In this document: positions 42,681-53,515 of the stretch, in pieces
How the letters are laid out: each line of letters opens with the position of its first letter
Numbering within the stretch: position 1 is the first letter of the stretch
Source: Lunularia cruciata
Lineage: Eukaryota; Streptophyta; Marchantiopsida; Lunulariales; Lunulariaceae
DNA length: 64,000 nt
NCBI GenBank assembly: GCA_948567375.1
Contig: OX419758.1
Coordinates: 24,247,001-24,311,000 of the forward strand
Direction: 5' to 3'
The notes under the pieces: generated by a model
What the model was told of the DNA's origin: nothing
Seen by the model: only the letters and a program-made list of their open reading frames with translations
Databases searched by the model: none
Program-made: the position numbers and the translations under genes

Positions 42681-45439
42681 CGCAGATCCTTTTCCTTACT
42701 CTTTTGTGAGCATGGGAAACGGGAAGAACTGTTTACACCCTAGTTCATTTATGGAGAAGTTGTAAAACGGTGTATTTTTCGTTCCAATGTTCTTGGGCCT
42801 AAGTAGGAAATAAAAAGACTTAATTATCTGTCATAGCGGAAGGTATCATAGCTTAGGTCTGCATGGGGGATTCAGCGTGATAGGAGGATTTATTATCATA
42901 AGCTCTAAATCCTTTGTGTATGATAAAAGAAAGAAAGAAATATATATAGAGCATATTTTGTGTATGGGGTGTGTATGACTAGCATTGACTAGAGCATTAT
43001 GTGTATCATTAGGCATTATGCTCAGTCCCTACTCTCTTGGGTTTTAGGTTCAGGGTATCATTATCCCCACTTTTGGGAGCTTCCATCAATTTTGGGATCT
43101 TCATTGATTCTAGTGGCAGCTAAAGCACGAGAAATTAGGGGCAAAAGATACAGTATATTTAGCCAAATAAATTCAACTACTGATAGCAGATAATTCTACA
43201 ACGCAGTGAGTCAATTCTCCAATGGTAGTGACGATCAGCGCAGTGCAATAACCGCCTTCACGATAGATTCAGACATTTGTTTCAGCAAATTCAGCAGAGA
43301 TATAGGATAAAGGATGAATTGAGCAGAGATCTGAGCAGCGATTATCCTCCGGGAGAATGTGGGGTGCCAGGGGACGTAGCGTGTTGTAACTGCTGGGGTC
43401 CTTAATAAAAAATAAAAGCTTGGGACCTGGTATGGTATTGAGGTCGCAGAATGAGAAAGAGAGGCCGACGAGTCGATTTAAACGAAATGTCAATCCCAGG
43501 TCGCACTTATCAGAAATAGATGCGAAGGACTGTACTGGACTACTTATAAACCAAGTAGAGAATAAGAATGCCCGGATGAAACTGCTCTGCGGACGTCCAA
43601 GACGACAGGGTTCCTCTACATATTACGATTTATTCTTGAAGCACTCGAGCTAGATTTGGGAAGTTCCTGGACAGTCGTAGAAACGTGCGTACTGCGTATC
43701 ATTATTGTACGGTAAGCTTTTGCAAGTACGATTGACAGACGCAATTAAGTTTGATTCCCCTGTTCGGCCCACGCCATCACCATGCAGCGACCGATTGCAT
43801 GCTTTTTTCTGTATAGCCGATTTCCGAGACCTGGATGGTCGCCTCAATGGGGTTATCTCGTCTAGAGCTAGACTCGCACCAATTGCAAGAGCATGCTTCC
43901 AAAGATTTCTTCAACTTATGAATTTCCAACTGACTTGATTTGAGCAAAAAGATACAAATGGGGATACTGCCCAGATGTGCCACCTTAGAGGGAGACACGA
44001 CCACAAGACTTGAAGGATGGCACGCGTTCGAACTGTAACGCTCACTATGAGGGCTGGATAAATCCATCACCAGTTTATCGTGCACCAGGATGATCGTGGT
44101 ACGATAGCAACGCGGCTGAAATTCTGCTTGCAGCTATCCAGAAAACGAAATAAACACGCTTGAGACATTAGCACACATCCTTGGTCACGATTACAAGGCG
44201 TTCACTGTCGCCGACTATGATCTACGGCCAGAAGATTACAGGCGGTAAGAAATCCACGGACTTATGATGCTGATATAGAGTATTAGATTATGATCATGAA
44301 TTCGAACTTAGGCAAGGCCAGAATTCACAAAATCATAATCAGCTTGAGCGATAGTACTTATTCTCTCTCTAGATTGTACATAAACCTCATAATGATCAGA
44401 TGCATTGCTGTTGTCTCTTGTTTAACTGTTGACTTAAATTGACTGTTCTAATTGGGAAACTCTTCAGCTACAAAGTAAAAGCTACTGTACCGACAATGTA
44501 AAGCTGCTAACCTGATCTCTTCTACAGCTAACAGTTGCTATGCCCTTTTGTATTGTAATAATTCATCCGAGAACTATGTAGAAAGTCCAGAAGAACTTTG
44601 ACTAAGATGCTTCAGATGTGGGTTTCGCGTCGGGATGTGAAAATTTTTTTTCAAAATTCGCATATGACTATTGGGAATATTGTGCAGTCCCGTTGGGTTC
44701 GTCTTCCATGACATCCAGTGGATGGCATGGAACAAGGATAGTATCGTTCTCTGTAAATCCTAAGCTGTCCCGTGATATGAAAGAGTTGAAGATTTCGTGC
44801 CTGTTCGAGGGGGAAAGAAAAAGTGAACCTTAGAATAGAACTAATGGTGCCACCGATGTTTTCTAGACTCTTTCAAATCCTTGCGGACTAAGTCATACCA
44901 TCAAAACATATAAGAGCAGGATGGAGCATTTTAGATAGGACACCATCACCTATTTTGATCGGATTTTATACTGTCAATAACGGAGTTCCGTGAAATTTAG
45001 GAGTACCCCTGTAGTCTACGTTATTTTTAACATAAATGAGCGTAACCATGATAGACGCGATCCCTCTCCCTTGCTAATGTAGCATTTCAGCAGCAGGTCT
45101 GCGTGGGGCATTTGAGTTGCAATGCTAATCCTGCAACCATCAACGCTGCAAAATTCAATTTTAGTAGTCCTAAAGCTTTCGACATCGGAAGCAGTAACCT
45201 CTGTGGAAGTCGAAAGTTAAACTCTAGAGACATTTTGTAAAAATTGCTCCACTCAACTCCTGACACGGAGGAATAAGTTTTAATCATGATGATAGAATCT
45301 TAACATTTCGGCCCGACTGTCAATGCACTAAAATTCCAGAAGATGGAACTTGAAATCTATTACTAGCGACGTGGGCTTCTGTCATGTGTGGACGATGTCT
45401 GCTTTTCTGTGGCAAAGTTGTCAACTACCATGCAGCTGG
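42681..45439. other. Unassigned region, no supported gene
   Basis: A 102-codon minus frame (43777-44085) and a 77-codon plus frame (43705-43938) overlap. Neither has recognised motifs, and at most one could be real. No RNA gene was seen. Confidence 0.4.
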
Positions 45440-45760
45440 GCCGGACAAGATTAGAGCTTGCGATCGATGCGCGGCGTCCCATAGATATTCAAGATATTTA
45501 CAACTGTCACAAACGAGCAGGGCTTCTGATCGTAGCGCCGCGTCTGTGAGATATTCAATATTGCGCAATTTGTAGATAAGATCAGAGCTCTTGATCGGTG
45601 GAGTAACGTCTGTTCCACATTTCAAATAACGTGCACCATAGGCAGATTAGATCAGAATTACCTTTAAGTGGAGTGGCGTTCATCACAGAGTTGATATCTC
45701 GGGCACCACCGGAAAATAAGAGCTAAGTTTCTCATCGGTGGCGTGTGACGCCCTACATTT
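45440..45760. repeat. Degenerate tandem repeat, about 65-75-bp units, about five units
   Basis: Successive units carry AGATTAGAGCTT..GATCG(A/G)TG.G..GCGTC (45448, 45519, 45581, 45646, 45708 approximately), with each later unit more diverged. Nearest-neighbour similarity suggests old local amplification. No coding sense is evident. Confidence 0.6.
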
Positions 45761-47185
45761 ACTTCGAGAATTTAAATCGAAACTCTGATTGCTAAGAGCA
45801 GGAGATTTCGGCGCCTGTGCCTCTCCGTCGTATGAGCATCTTAGCCACAATACGAACCCGCAAGAAAGACAAATATTTGGAAAGTGAGAGTGATTGTCAG
45901 ATTTTTTAACTTTAAGGAAAGCTCCACCGCACTGGTGGCTCCTTACTCTGCATCTGCTGCACTCACTGCAAATCGAACTCTCCGAGTTTGACTAACCCGT
46001 GGTTCTCTACATCATCTGCAAAATGGGAAAGCGATTGAAAGCTATGTGTTTTGGATTCGGTCAAATTTCAAACTGCATCTACCACAATCCCCTCTATCCT
46101 CCTCTCCCATCCCCTCTCTTTCTCTCTCTCCCTCTCTCTTGAAGCTAGTCTTCGGGTTTGAAAATTTGAGCAGTTTTCACAGTATTTAGCAACGCTGTAT
46201 TACTATAACCATATAATTTAAATCCTCAACGGAATGGAGTGAGCTGTTTGGAATCCGGAAGGAATGTTGGTACATATCGTTCGCTGAAGTAAGGATGCAA
46301 ACTTCACAACAGGTCAATTTTCAGTACGCTAGACTATTATGGTGTGGAAAGCAGGCCGAATTAGGAAGCTATAATCTTGATTCATTATGTTCATTAGCAC
46401 GCGTGTACGCCTTGCACTACTGTAGGGTCCAATTTCGCTGTCTTGATTTTACCAATGGGGGATATATAAGTATAGACGACAAAATGTGGTGGCTAGCACA
46501 TTTCTGAGCTTAGTAAGAGAAAGTGGTAGCCAAACTTTGAGGACTTGGCGCCCGACAGTAACTGTTGAAGTTATCAACTGTACTGAAGCAGTATAGACCT
46601 GCCCAACATCGTTCTATCAGCTAGCTCTTCAACGTGTCATGAAGCATCATGAGGTGTTTTGTAAAGTACTATATAAAAGCTCTTGACCACCCAGTAATGA
46701 TCATTTACCAGTTCACAAGCTTTTGAAGCCAATTCCATGTGGACGAGATCTTGAAATGCCTGTCTTCTCCACCCTAACCAGTGGACTTCATATCCAATTG
46801 TACTGTACTTTTTCTCTCGGAACCAGAGTCGAAGTTCTGGCTTACAAGAGAGATAGCCAAGAGCTAAAAATCTGAACTAAATTGCGAAGCACAAGTCTAA
46901 CGCACACATGTAACGTGCTAGACGTGTAAAGGACTCATAGAAGTAAAGATAAAATTAAGGAAAAAAGTGTCCATGGAGTTATCTTCGTGGATGCATGGCT
47001 AGACTCTTTTTAAACTTTCCTGTACACCCATCCTCCATTTTGTATGGATAGATCAACCCTCCCGTAAATAACACCGAACTTTGTCAAAACTGAGTCCAAA
47101 TCCATACCATGTATTTTGTTTGCTTAACTCGTATCAAGTTGTACTTTGATAAATCGATGAATTCGTAGATCTTACGTATGAGATT
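45761..47185. other. Unassigned region up to copy B, with a CT-rich microsatellite
   Basis: A pyrimidine tract dominated by CTCTCT lies at about 46085-46142. The rest shows only frames of 60-70 codons and no recognisable motif. Copy B homology begins sharply at 47186. Confidence 0.45.
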
Positions 47186-47428
47186 AAGAGATTAAAGGTA
47201 GAGATTACGGGCAATCCATACAAATTTATTGAAACATTAAAGAACTTGTGATTCAAATTTGGATGAGATGACACTCCTCATTTGGAAGAAGAAGCATTTC
47301 CTCTTGTTATTTACCTCTCCTCTTCGTTTGTAGTTCCCTTATCTACTGGCAGTACTCGCAGGTTGTCCTTAATGATGCATATCAACCATTGAGATTCACA
47401 ATTTGCAAAATCTGAAATAAAAAGAGGT
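47186..47428. repeat. Segmental duplication block a, copy B
   Basis: Partner of 1727-1969. It joins block b after two extra bases, marking the 2.16-kb deletion relative to copy A. Confidence 0.95.
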
Positions 47429-47430
47429 GT

Positions 47431-48225
47431 TGTGTTGCAAGAGGGTTAAACATTTGGAGCATTAGTGCTGGTTCAATAGGTGCCTTTACTGACTGAGTTA
47501 TGTTAGCTATATCAAATATTAGGAGTAGTCAAATGGCATGGCCTGAGCATGATGAGAGAAGGAGAATATATGCATTTTTTGAAAACAAAGGTTTCCCTGG
47601 TTGCGTAGGTTTGGTAGATGGAACATTTTTCCTTCTCACATCTTGACCTATAGTGGATGGAGAAATATATTTTAGCAGGAATGCTCTTATTCTGTAAACA
47701 GCCAAGTGATCTATGATGATAAAGGACAAATTATAAATTTTATTGGAGGTAAGTATTTGGATTGTTCAATATGTAATTCTTCTTCTTTTTAATTAGAGTG
47801 TTCACAATAGATTAGATTTTGTGCAACTTCAAGTTTTGATTTGTTTACTTGCAAGAATGTTGGTGTCATGTCAAGACATGACTTGTCTAAAAACATTATC
47901 ACTTTGAAGTGATTTGAATCAGAGAGAGGGATGCTATAGTTTTGAGGCCAAAGAATCTCTTTTAGTGGTTTTGGTTATGTATCCATGCATCACCTAGTCC
48001 CCACTTTCAAGTAGGCTGGAATGGAGGACAAGCAAGAGTTAAAAAAATGTTGGCAAAGGGAAGGGTAATAAATGAACATTGTATAGGAATGTTGAAAGCT
48101 AGATGACATTCTCTTTGGGAGTTGAGAGAGCAACTTAAAGGCAATAGTAGAAATGCATATGTGGTAAAGTGGATTTCAATTTATATTATTTTACATGACT
48201 TTTGTCTTGATAGTTTGGATGTTTG
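47431..48225 (+). pseudogene. Harbinger-type transposase remnant, copy B, N-terminus deleted
   Basis: Starts inside the transposase at the codons equivalent to CCKRVKH of copy A. The upstream REFV…CQL and WIQIALALDRF parts are gone. It retains the GFPG/VDG region, VIYDDKGQIINFIGG with a perfect GAG|GTAAGT donor near 47747, the post-intron SCQDMTCLKTLSL and VINEHCIG. The deletion plus stops make it inactive. The conserved donor shows that the intron existed in the ancestor. Confidence 0.8.
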
Positions 48226-48616
48226 ATTAGAAGACAATGGCGGATTTACAAAGGAAACTCAAGTAGATACAAAATTTCTCTCAATAGAATGGAGCTTGGT
48301 AGAGAAAAAAGTAGGTCAAGGATGATTCAACAATGCTTTGCTCATCATCTCTATGAATTGAATAGTATAGTGTCCCTCTGTAACAAAAATATCCTTTGAT
48401 ATATGATAAGCACCAAGCCTTCTCTTATGCTTCTTCATGATGTAATATCCTTTGGAGAATGTTAAGCACTATTCTTGTTCTTTTGCATGAACATAATTTT
48501 TTTGGAATTTAGTATTGCATGAACTTGTGTTTGTAAACCCTTGGATCCAAGTTTAGCACTTGTTGGTGCCAATTGAAGCCAATTGAGGCCCGTGAGTGTC
48601 TGTCAATGACTGATGT

Positions 48617-48974
48617 GGCTGTTGAAAGGCACTGGTTAAAAGGTGAACACCAGCTGATGGTCAATGTGGATGTGAAAAGGCATTAACTGAAAAGTTGGCA
48701 CCAAATGATGTCCAGTGTGGATATGAAAAGGTGCAAGTTGAGAGGTTGGTGCCTGGTTGATGCCTGGTGTGGATGTGAGAAGGCATTGGTTGGAAGGTTG
48801 GTGCTGGTTGATGCACAATTTGGATGCGATAAGGTGCTGGTTGGAAGGTTGGCACCGGTTGATGCTTGGTGTGGACATTGGAAGGCATTGGTTGAAAGGT
48901 TGGCTCCGGTTGACACCCAACATGGATGTTGGAAGGCACTAGCAGATAGGTTCGTGCCCGTTGCCACACAATGG
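48617..48974. repeat. 51-bp minisatellite, about 7 units, copy B
   Basis: Same unit number and same single 52-bp unit as 5320-5677, with only scattered base changes. The array was therefore fixed before the segmental duplication. Confidence 0.9.
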
Positions 48975-49476
48975 TGGTGGATGGGTGGATGGAACCAGTG
49001 GTTGCTTGTGGAATTTTGGAAAGTGCTAATTGGCACCCATACCAAAGACAACCATTTGGGTAGTGCCGGTTGACAATATGTCATGTTGCATGCTGCCATT
49101 GGTTGATGCTTAGAATCAGATTTTTTGAGTGGTGAATTTGGATTTTTCCCAAGAAATATAGATTTAACAGTTTCATGTAAGTCTTCTATATAAACTCACC
49201 ATTTCTTGTAGAAGTCACCATTTCTCACAAACTCAAAGGCAGAGAGCATTTCACCAACAAAAGAGAGGGCAATTTGGTTTTTTGCACGCAGAGTGTGCCA
49301 TTCAAGAAGGGTAGCTTAAAAAATAGAAGGAGAGGAGAAGACAGTTCAACAAGAGTGCCCTTTGGGAGGAGTTGGAAGAAAAAGAGAAGGAGAGAAAGCT
49401 TAGCAGGAGGAGAGCCAAGTTTTGCAAGAGAGCAAGCTTTGGGAGTGTTTGGGTGGGGGTTTAGTTTTGAAAGAAG

Positions 49477-49686
49477 GTGCAGCAGAAATCAGTACAAAAT
49501 CCCATGGCAGAAATTTGGGGTTATGAGAAAATTGTTGACGGTGAGGACATGAAAAATACTCACAAAGGAGATTGGTTAATTGCTTTTCATACAATTCAAC
49601 ACTTGGTAATCTTCCTAAAAGGGTCTTGGATGGATAAACTGCCATTACTGGAATTAGGGAGGTTGATCTGGATTTTTTTGGCATGA
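49477..49686 (+). CDS. 'EIWGYEKIV' small conserved frame, copy B
   Basis: 69 codons as in copy A, but with MAEIWGYEKIVDGEDM, which agrees with the third copy at two of the three positions where A differs (Ala for Val, Asp for His). Copy B thus keeps the ancestral residues there. Function unknown. Confidence 0.45.
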   Translation: MQQKSVQNPMAEIWGYEKIVDGEDMKNTHKGDWLIAFHTIQHLVIFLKGSWMDKLPLLELGRLIWIFLA

Positions 49687-50173
49687 AAATTGGGTTGCAC
49701 TACCTTTTCCTAGAGATATTTTTTTAATCTCCCATACCCTATTTATTTCTGGTTGTTTGTTTGTTTCTAGCCTTTATATCGATTTTGGGTTTTGATTTTA
49801 AGTTTAATCATCAGTACCTATGGGCATTGCCTAGTACAAATATGTTTAGTATAGACATGCCTTGCAGCATTGGCAAGCATTTCCCTGTGTTGCCTGCTCT
49901 TCAATCCCAAACCCCAATGCCTTCTAGCATCTTTCTCTATCTTGCAACATCTTCAAGCATTGCAGAGTGTTGACCCATTTTCTCTAACCCTATCTTGGAG
50001 CATCAATAGGTGGCACCTAGTGGTATTGGATGTCATTGTACAGTCTGATGGCATTGGCAGGTGGCATTCTACATTTTCTAGTTTTGATTGCTTTATTTTC
50101 TTGTCAGGGGTGTTATTGGGTGACATCTATTATGAACTGTGAGCCCGCATGTCTCTCACTTAGGATGAACGTC

Positions 50174-50824
50174 TGATGGCTATTATGGTAGTACATCATG
50201 GACTAAGAAGGCTAAGAACCCCAACTCCATCATACTCCTCTAGGGCTAACACTCAAAGACTCAAGACATTGCTCACTAGAGAACTCAATGAGAGAGAGAT
50301 AGTTGCAAATGAAAGGATGATAAGTATCTCCTCACCCCTAGTTTATATACTTGTGAAATTGTTACACACCACAATTACTAATTACTAGAGCAACTCAAGT
50401 TACTAAGCTAAAAGTCAAATAAAGTCAAAAAGCTAAAGGAATATCTATACTCATGGGAGTATTCTCCTAAGCATGTGGTCTTATCTTGACCCAACCACTA
50501 AGTCAAGGATTCCTTCACATGAGCTATCCTTGGATTATAGAAGAATCCAAAAAAAGGCTTATGGGTCCAAGACTTTTTAACTCTTTCCTCAAAGCCAAAC
50601 ACCTAGGAATAATACCAAGTCAACACACTAGAATCCCAAATAATGATGCTCATCTTTTCTATTTCCTCTAATTAAGGTCTCCTCTATCTTAGCTATGGCT
50701 AACTTTAGCTAATCATGACTGAGGTAGAACTATCCTTTATCTTTATATAAATAATATCTCTCAAGTGCTTGTAATACTAAACTAAATATCACAATACCAC
50801 ACACATGCACAAATGTGTGTTACA
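50174..50824 (+). repeat. LTR-like dispersed repeat, copy B
   Basis: Partner of 6877-7517. About 10 bp longer through a duplicated AAAGTCAAA-type word near 50415. The same TATA-like box is present. Confidence 0.6.
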
Positions 50825-50894
50825 GAACTTGGTTGCTTTCACTTTTTTGTTTGTTTTTTTTTTCAAAGTACTTCCATGGATTGATTTTGTTTAC

Positions 50895-53430
50895 TCTTAG
50901 GACAAGAATTCTCTTGAAAGGACTGTTAAAGGGAGGCCATTTCAGTCAAAAATAGATGTAATTTGAGATGCACTTGTAATGCCAATAGGGAGGACATTAA
51001 GGAGGAGGATAATTCCTTACACAATTGTTTCAGATTGGTTTTCAATTAGAGATAGGGTTGCAAAGAGGTATTTGGCAAGGCAATGGGTGTATCTTGCATT
51101 TTGAGCTCTTTTCTAGATGATGGGTGCACTTGTGGCACCAACTATTTGGCCCAAGATTGTACATGGGCATTTGGTTCTCAACACCAAAATAAACTTGAGA
51201 AGATTTGGTGTGGAGAATTATGATGGGGGGGGGGGGGGGGTGGTGCATTTTGAGCTATCACTTTAGCAGTGTAGAGTTTGCAACGCCAAATAAGGTGAAC
51301 TAATAGGTGCAAGTTTAGAGTTACCTTCCTTGGGCAGATACTTACTTCTTTGTGGAGAGAGGTTACATTCTTGAGGAGGAAGTGTCCTACTTGAGTGAGG
51401 AAGAGGAGGAGATTATAAACTAGGGAGAGGGTAGTGATGATGAGGATGGAGAGGATGAGAGTGTTAATGGTGGAGAGGATGAGGATGATAAGTGGCTGAT
51501 TAGATAGTTTAGATAGTTTGGGTGTTTTGAGTTTTGGCATATTTTGTATATTTTCTTTGTTGGAAAACATACAAAGTATTTGTTTTGTACACCATTACCA
51601 ACTTTAATACATAATTTAATTTAATTTAATTTAATTATTGAAGTTGTTTATTTATATGATTGATAGTGAGTTTTACTTGATGGATGATTATATGTTACTT
51701 ATTGTGAATAGGTGTTCCAAAGATTTGTATTGAGACACATGCCTTACAAATAGTGAGGTTAATGAGTAATCATTATTGTGAGAGAGAGTTTCTTGTACAT
51801 CTTCATCCTTTGAGATAGTTCCTTCTACCACTTCTCCCTCTTGTCCCTAGAGAGTGCACCTCTCCCCTTGCATCTAAGAGCTCCTTTGCCCTCTTGTTAT
51901 ATTGACATAGACTGTGTATTAGATGATTGTGTTTGAGTGGCTAAGGAGCAATAAAGACTTGTTGTTGAGTGGGAGAGTAGAGTGGAGACTTTAAAGGAGA
52001 GAGCAATTAGTGCTTGGGTGTGAGAGTAGATTGGAGAGTGTACAAGAGTAAGAGAGATTAGTGCTTGAGTGTGAGGGTAGATTGGAGAGCTTAGAGGAGC
52101 AAGTTACACTATGGTTTGTGAGAGAGCAAGAGAGAGACTCCTTTGTGAGCAAGAGGATCCTCTTGTTGTAAAGGAGGAGATGCATTTGACCCTTACTAGC
52201 TATGATATGGAGAGAGAGTAGAGGTTGACTCACTTGGACTTGGATATCCTAGGTGTTGCTACCATGGCTAAGGATTATAGGGAATCATATAATGAGAGTT
52301 GGCATTTGCTATGGAGAGGTGCGAGAGTGCACATGTTCAAATAGAGGAGCGTGAGAGTAGTCTAGCTTAGGTGAGGGCTTATGTGGCTTATCTTGGATTG
52401 AGACTCAATATTATTTCCTGTCAGCCCTGCATTTGGCCCTCACAAGAGGAGATGGAGACCCAGATAGATGCCCCCCATGTGTTATCTCATAATGTTATTA
52501 CTCAAAAGACCAAGACTTTTGCCTCCAATGTCTTACCTCACAATGTGGTGACTCAAGAGACTAAGATTGAGCTTAAAGGGAGGCTTTAGTTTTTAGAAGA
52601 GTATATTCCATACATTCTCTCTCTACGATTCTTATGGAAAAGATTAATGTTGTGGATGTTACTTGTTTGGCATAATTATGGCATCATGGTAGCACTAGTT
52701 ACATTGTGTGGGAGAGCTTGACTATTAGGCATGGTGCCCTCACACATATTCAAGGCTAGTAGCATGGGTAGCACGTCACGGTGTTAGCCATTTCACTTAG
52801 TTCTTGTTGTTGCACTTTGAGGTTATCTTGTGGATAGATCTTCTGCATGATGGAGTTGAGTCATTGCTATGGAGCATGTGGTAATGGTTGGAGCCTAGAG
52901 GGAGTTCACATTGGTTCTCAGCTCATGGCCTATTTTTTCTGCAGATGTCCAACAAGATGAGTTTAGAGGATTTAGAGCTAGATCCTATGGCATCTCACAT
53001 AATTAGGTTCACCTCTTTGTGATCTTTTGATCTTGGATAGTTATGCATTCTCTTACTATAGGAACCATCCACATGGTGTGATCCATCTTCCCTAATTCTG
53101 CTATTATAGGGTAGAGATATCATCATATGCTTGGTCATTTGACCCCTTGATGATAGCTTTGGATATATTTTTCAATGATGATTAGCCTACTATTAGTTGG
53201 GCAAAAGAAGAGTGGATATAAAATAGATTGAGCTCTTATAGTAATGATCCATGACCTTCTAGCCAGCAGTATCAGGAACAAACCCTTGAATGAGACTGAG
53301 TGGCACCTTTGGTGGTCATTGAGTCCATTTAGGATTCAACATGATGTACACATATAAAGACTTGAGAATGAAGTTGCACATAGACTCCATATTGCATCTC
53401 CCTCATCTTCTTCACCTCCTTCTCCTCCAG
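50895..53430 (+). pseudogene. Second composite-repeat protein, copy B
   Basis: Same order as in copy A: KGRPFQSKIDVI, PYTIVSDWFSIRDRVA, ALVAPTIWPKIVHGHLVLNT, the poly-G break, the acidic run (51370-51490), the coiled coil (51990-52170) and the tail. The tail is better preserved than in A: METQIDAPHVLSHNVITQ … NVVTQETKIELKGRL is open at 52450-52589. Shared stops with copy A show that the protein was already dead before the duplication. Confidence 0.55.
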
Positions 53431-53494
53431 CATAGTGACTAGCCTTAGGGACTACATATTTATACAAATCATATGTATCATATTCATGATTGTA

Positions 53495-53515
53495 TCAAAA
53501 GGATAGTATGAGTAT
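53495..53515. other. 21-bp filler at a deletion junction in copy B
   Basis: These bases separate block b from block c and match neither flank of the corresponding 3.88-kb interval in copy A. They start TCAAAAGG and end GAGTAT. Such filler is typical of end-joining repair. Confidence 0.7.

Larger units (their letters stand above)
47431..53494. repeat. Segmental duplication block b, copy B
   Basis: Partner of 4132-10142. Copy B keeps a 51-bp unit (about 52332-52382) that copy A lost between two ATGT repeats. It has a 16-G run (51225-51240) where A has 14, and a few substitutions per hundred bases or fewer. Confidence 0.95.

Noticed and set aside
43777-44085. 102-codon minus-strand frame as a possible gene
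   Set aside because: No motif, no splice or promoter context, overlapped by another frame of similar length; too weak to annotate.
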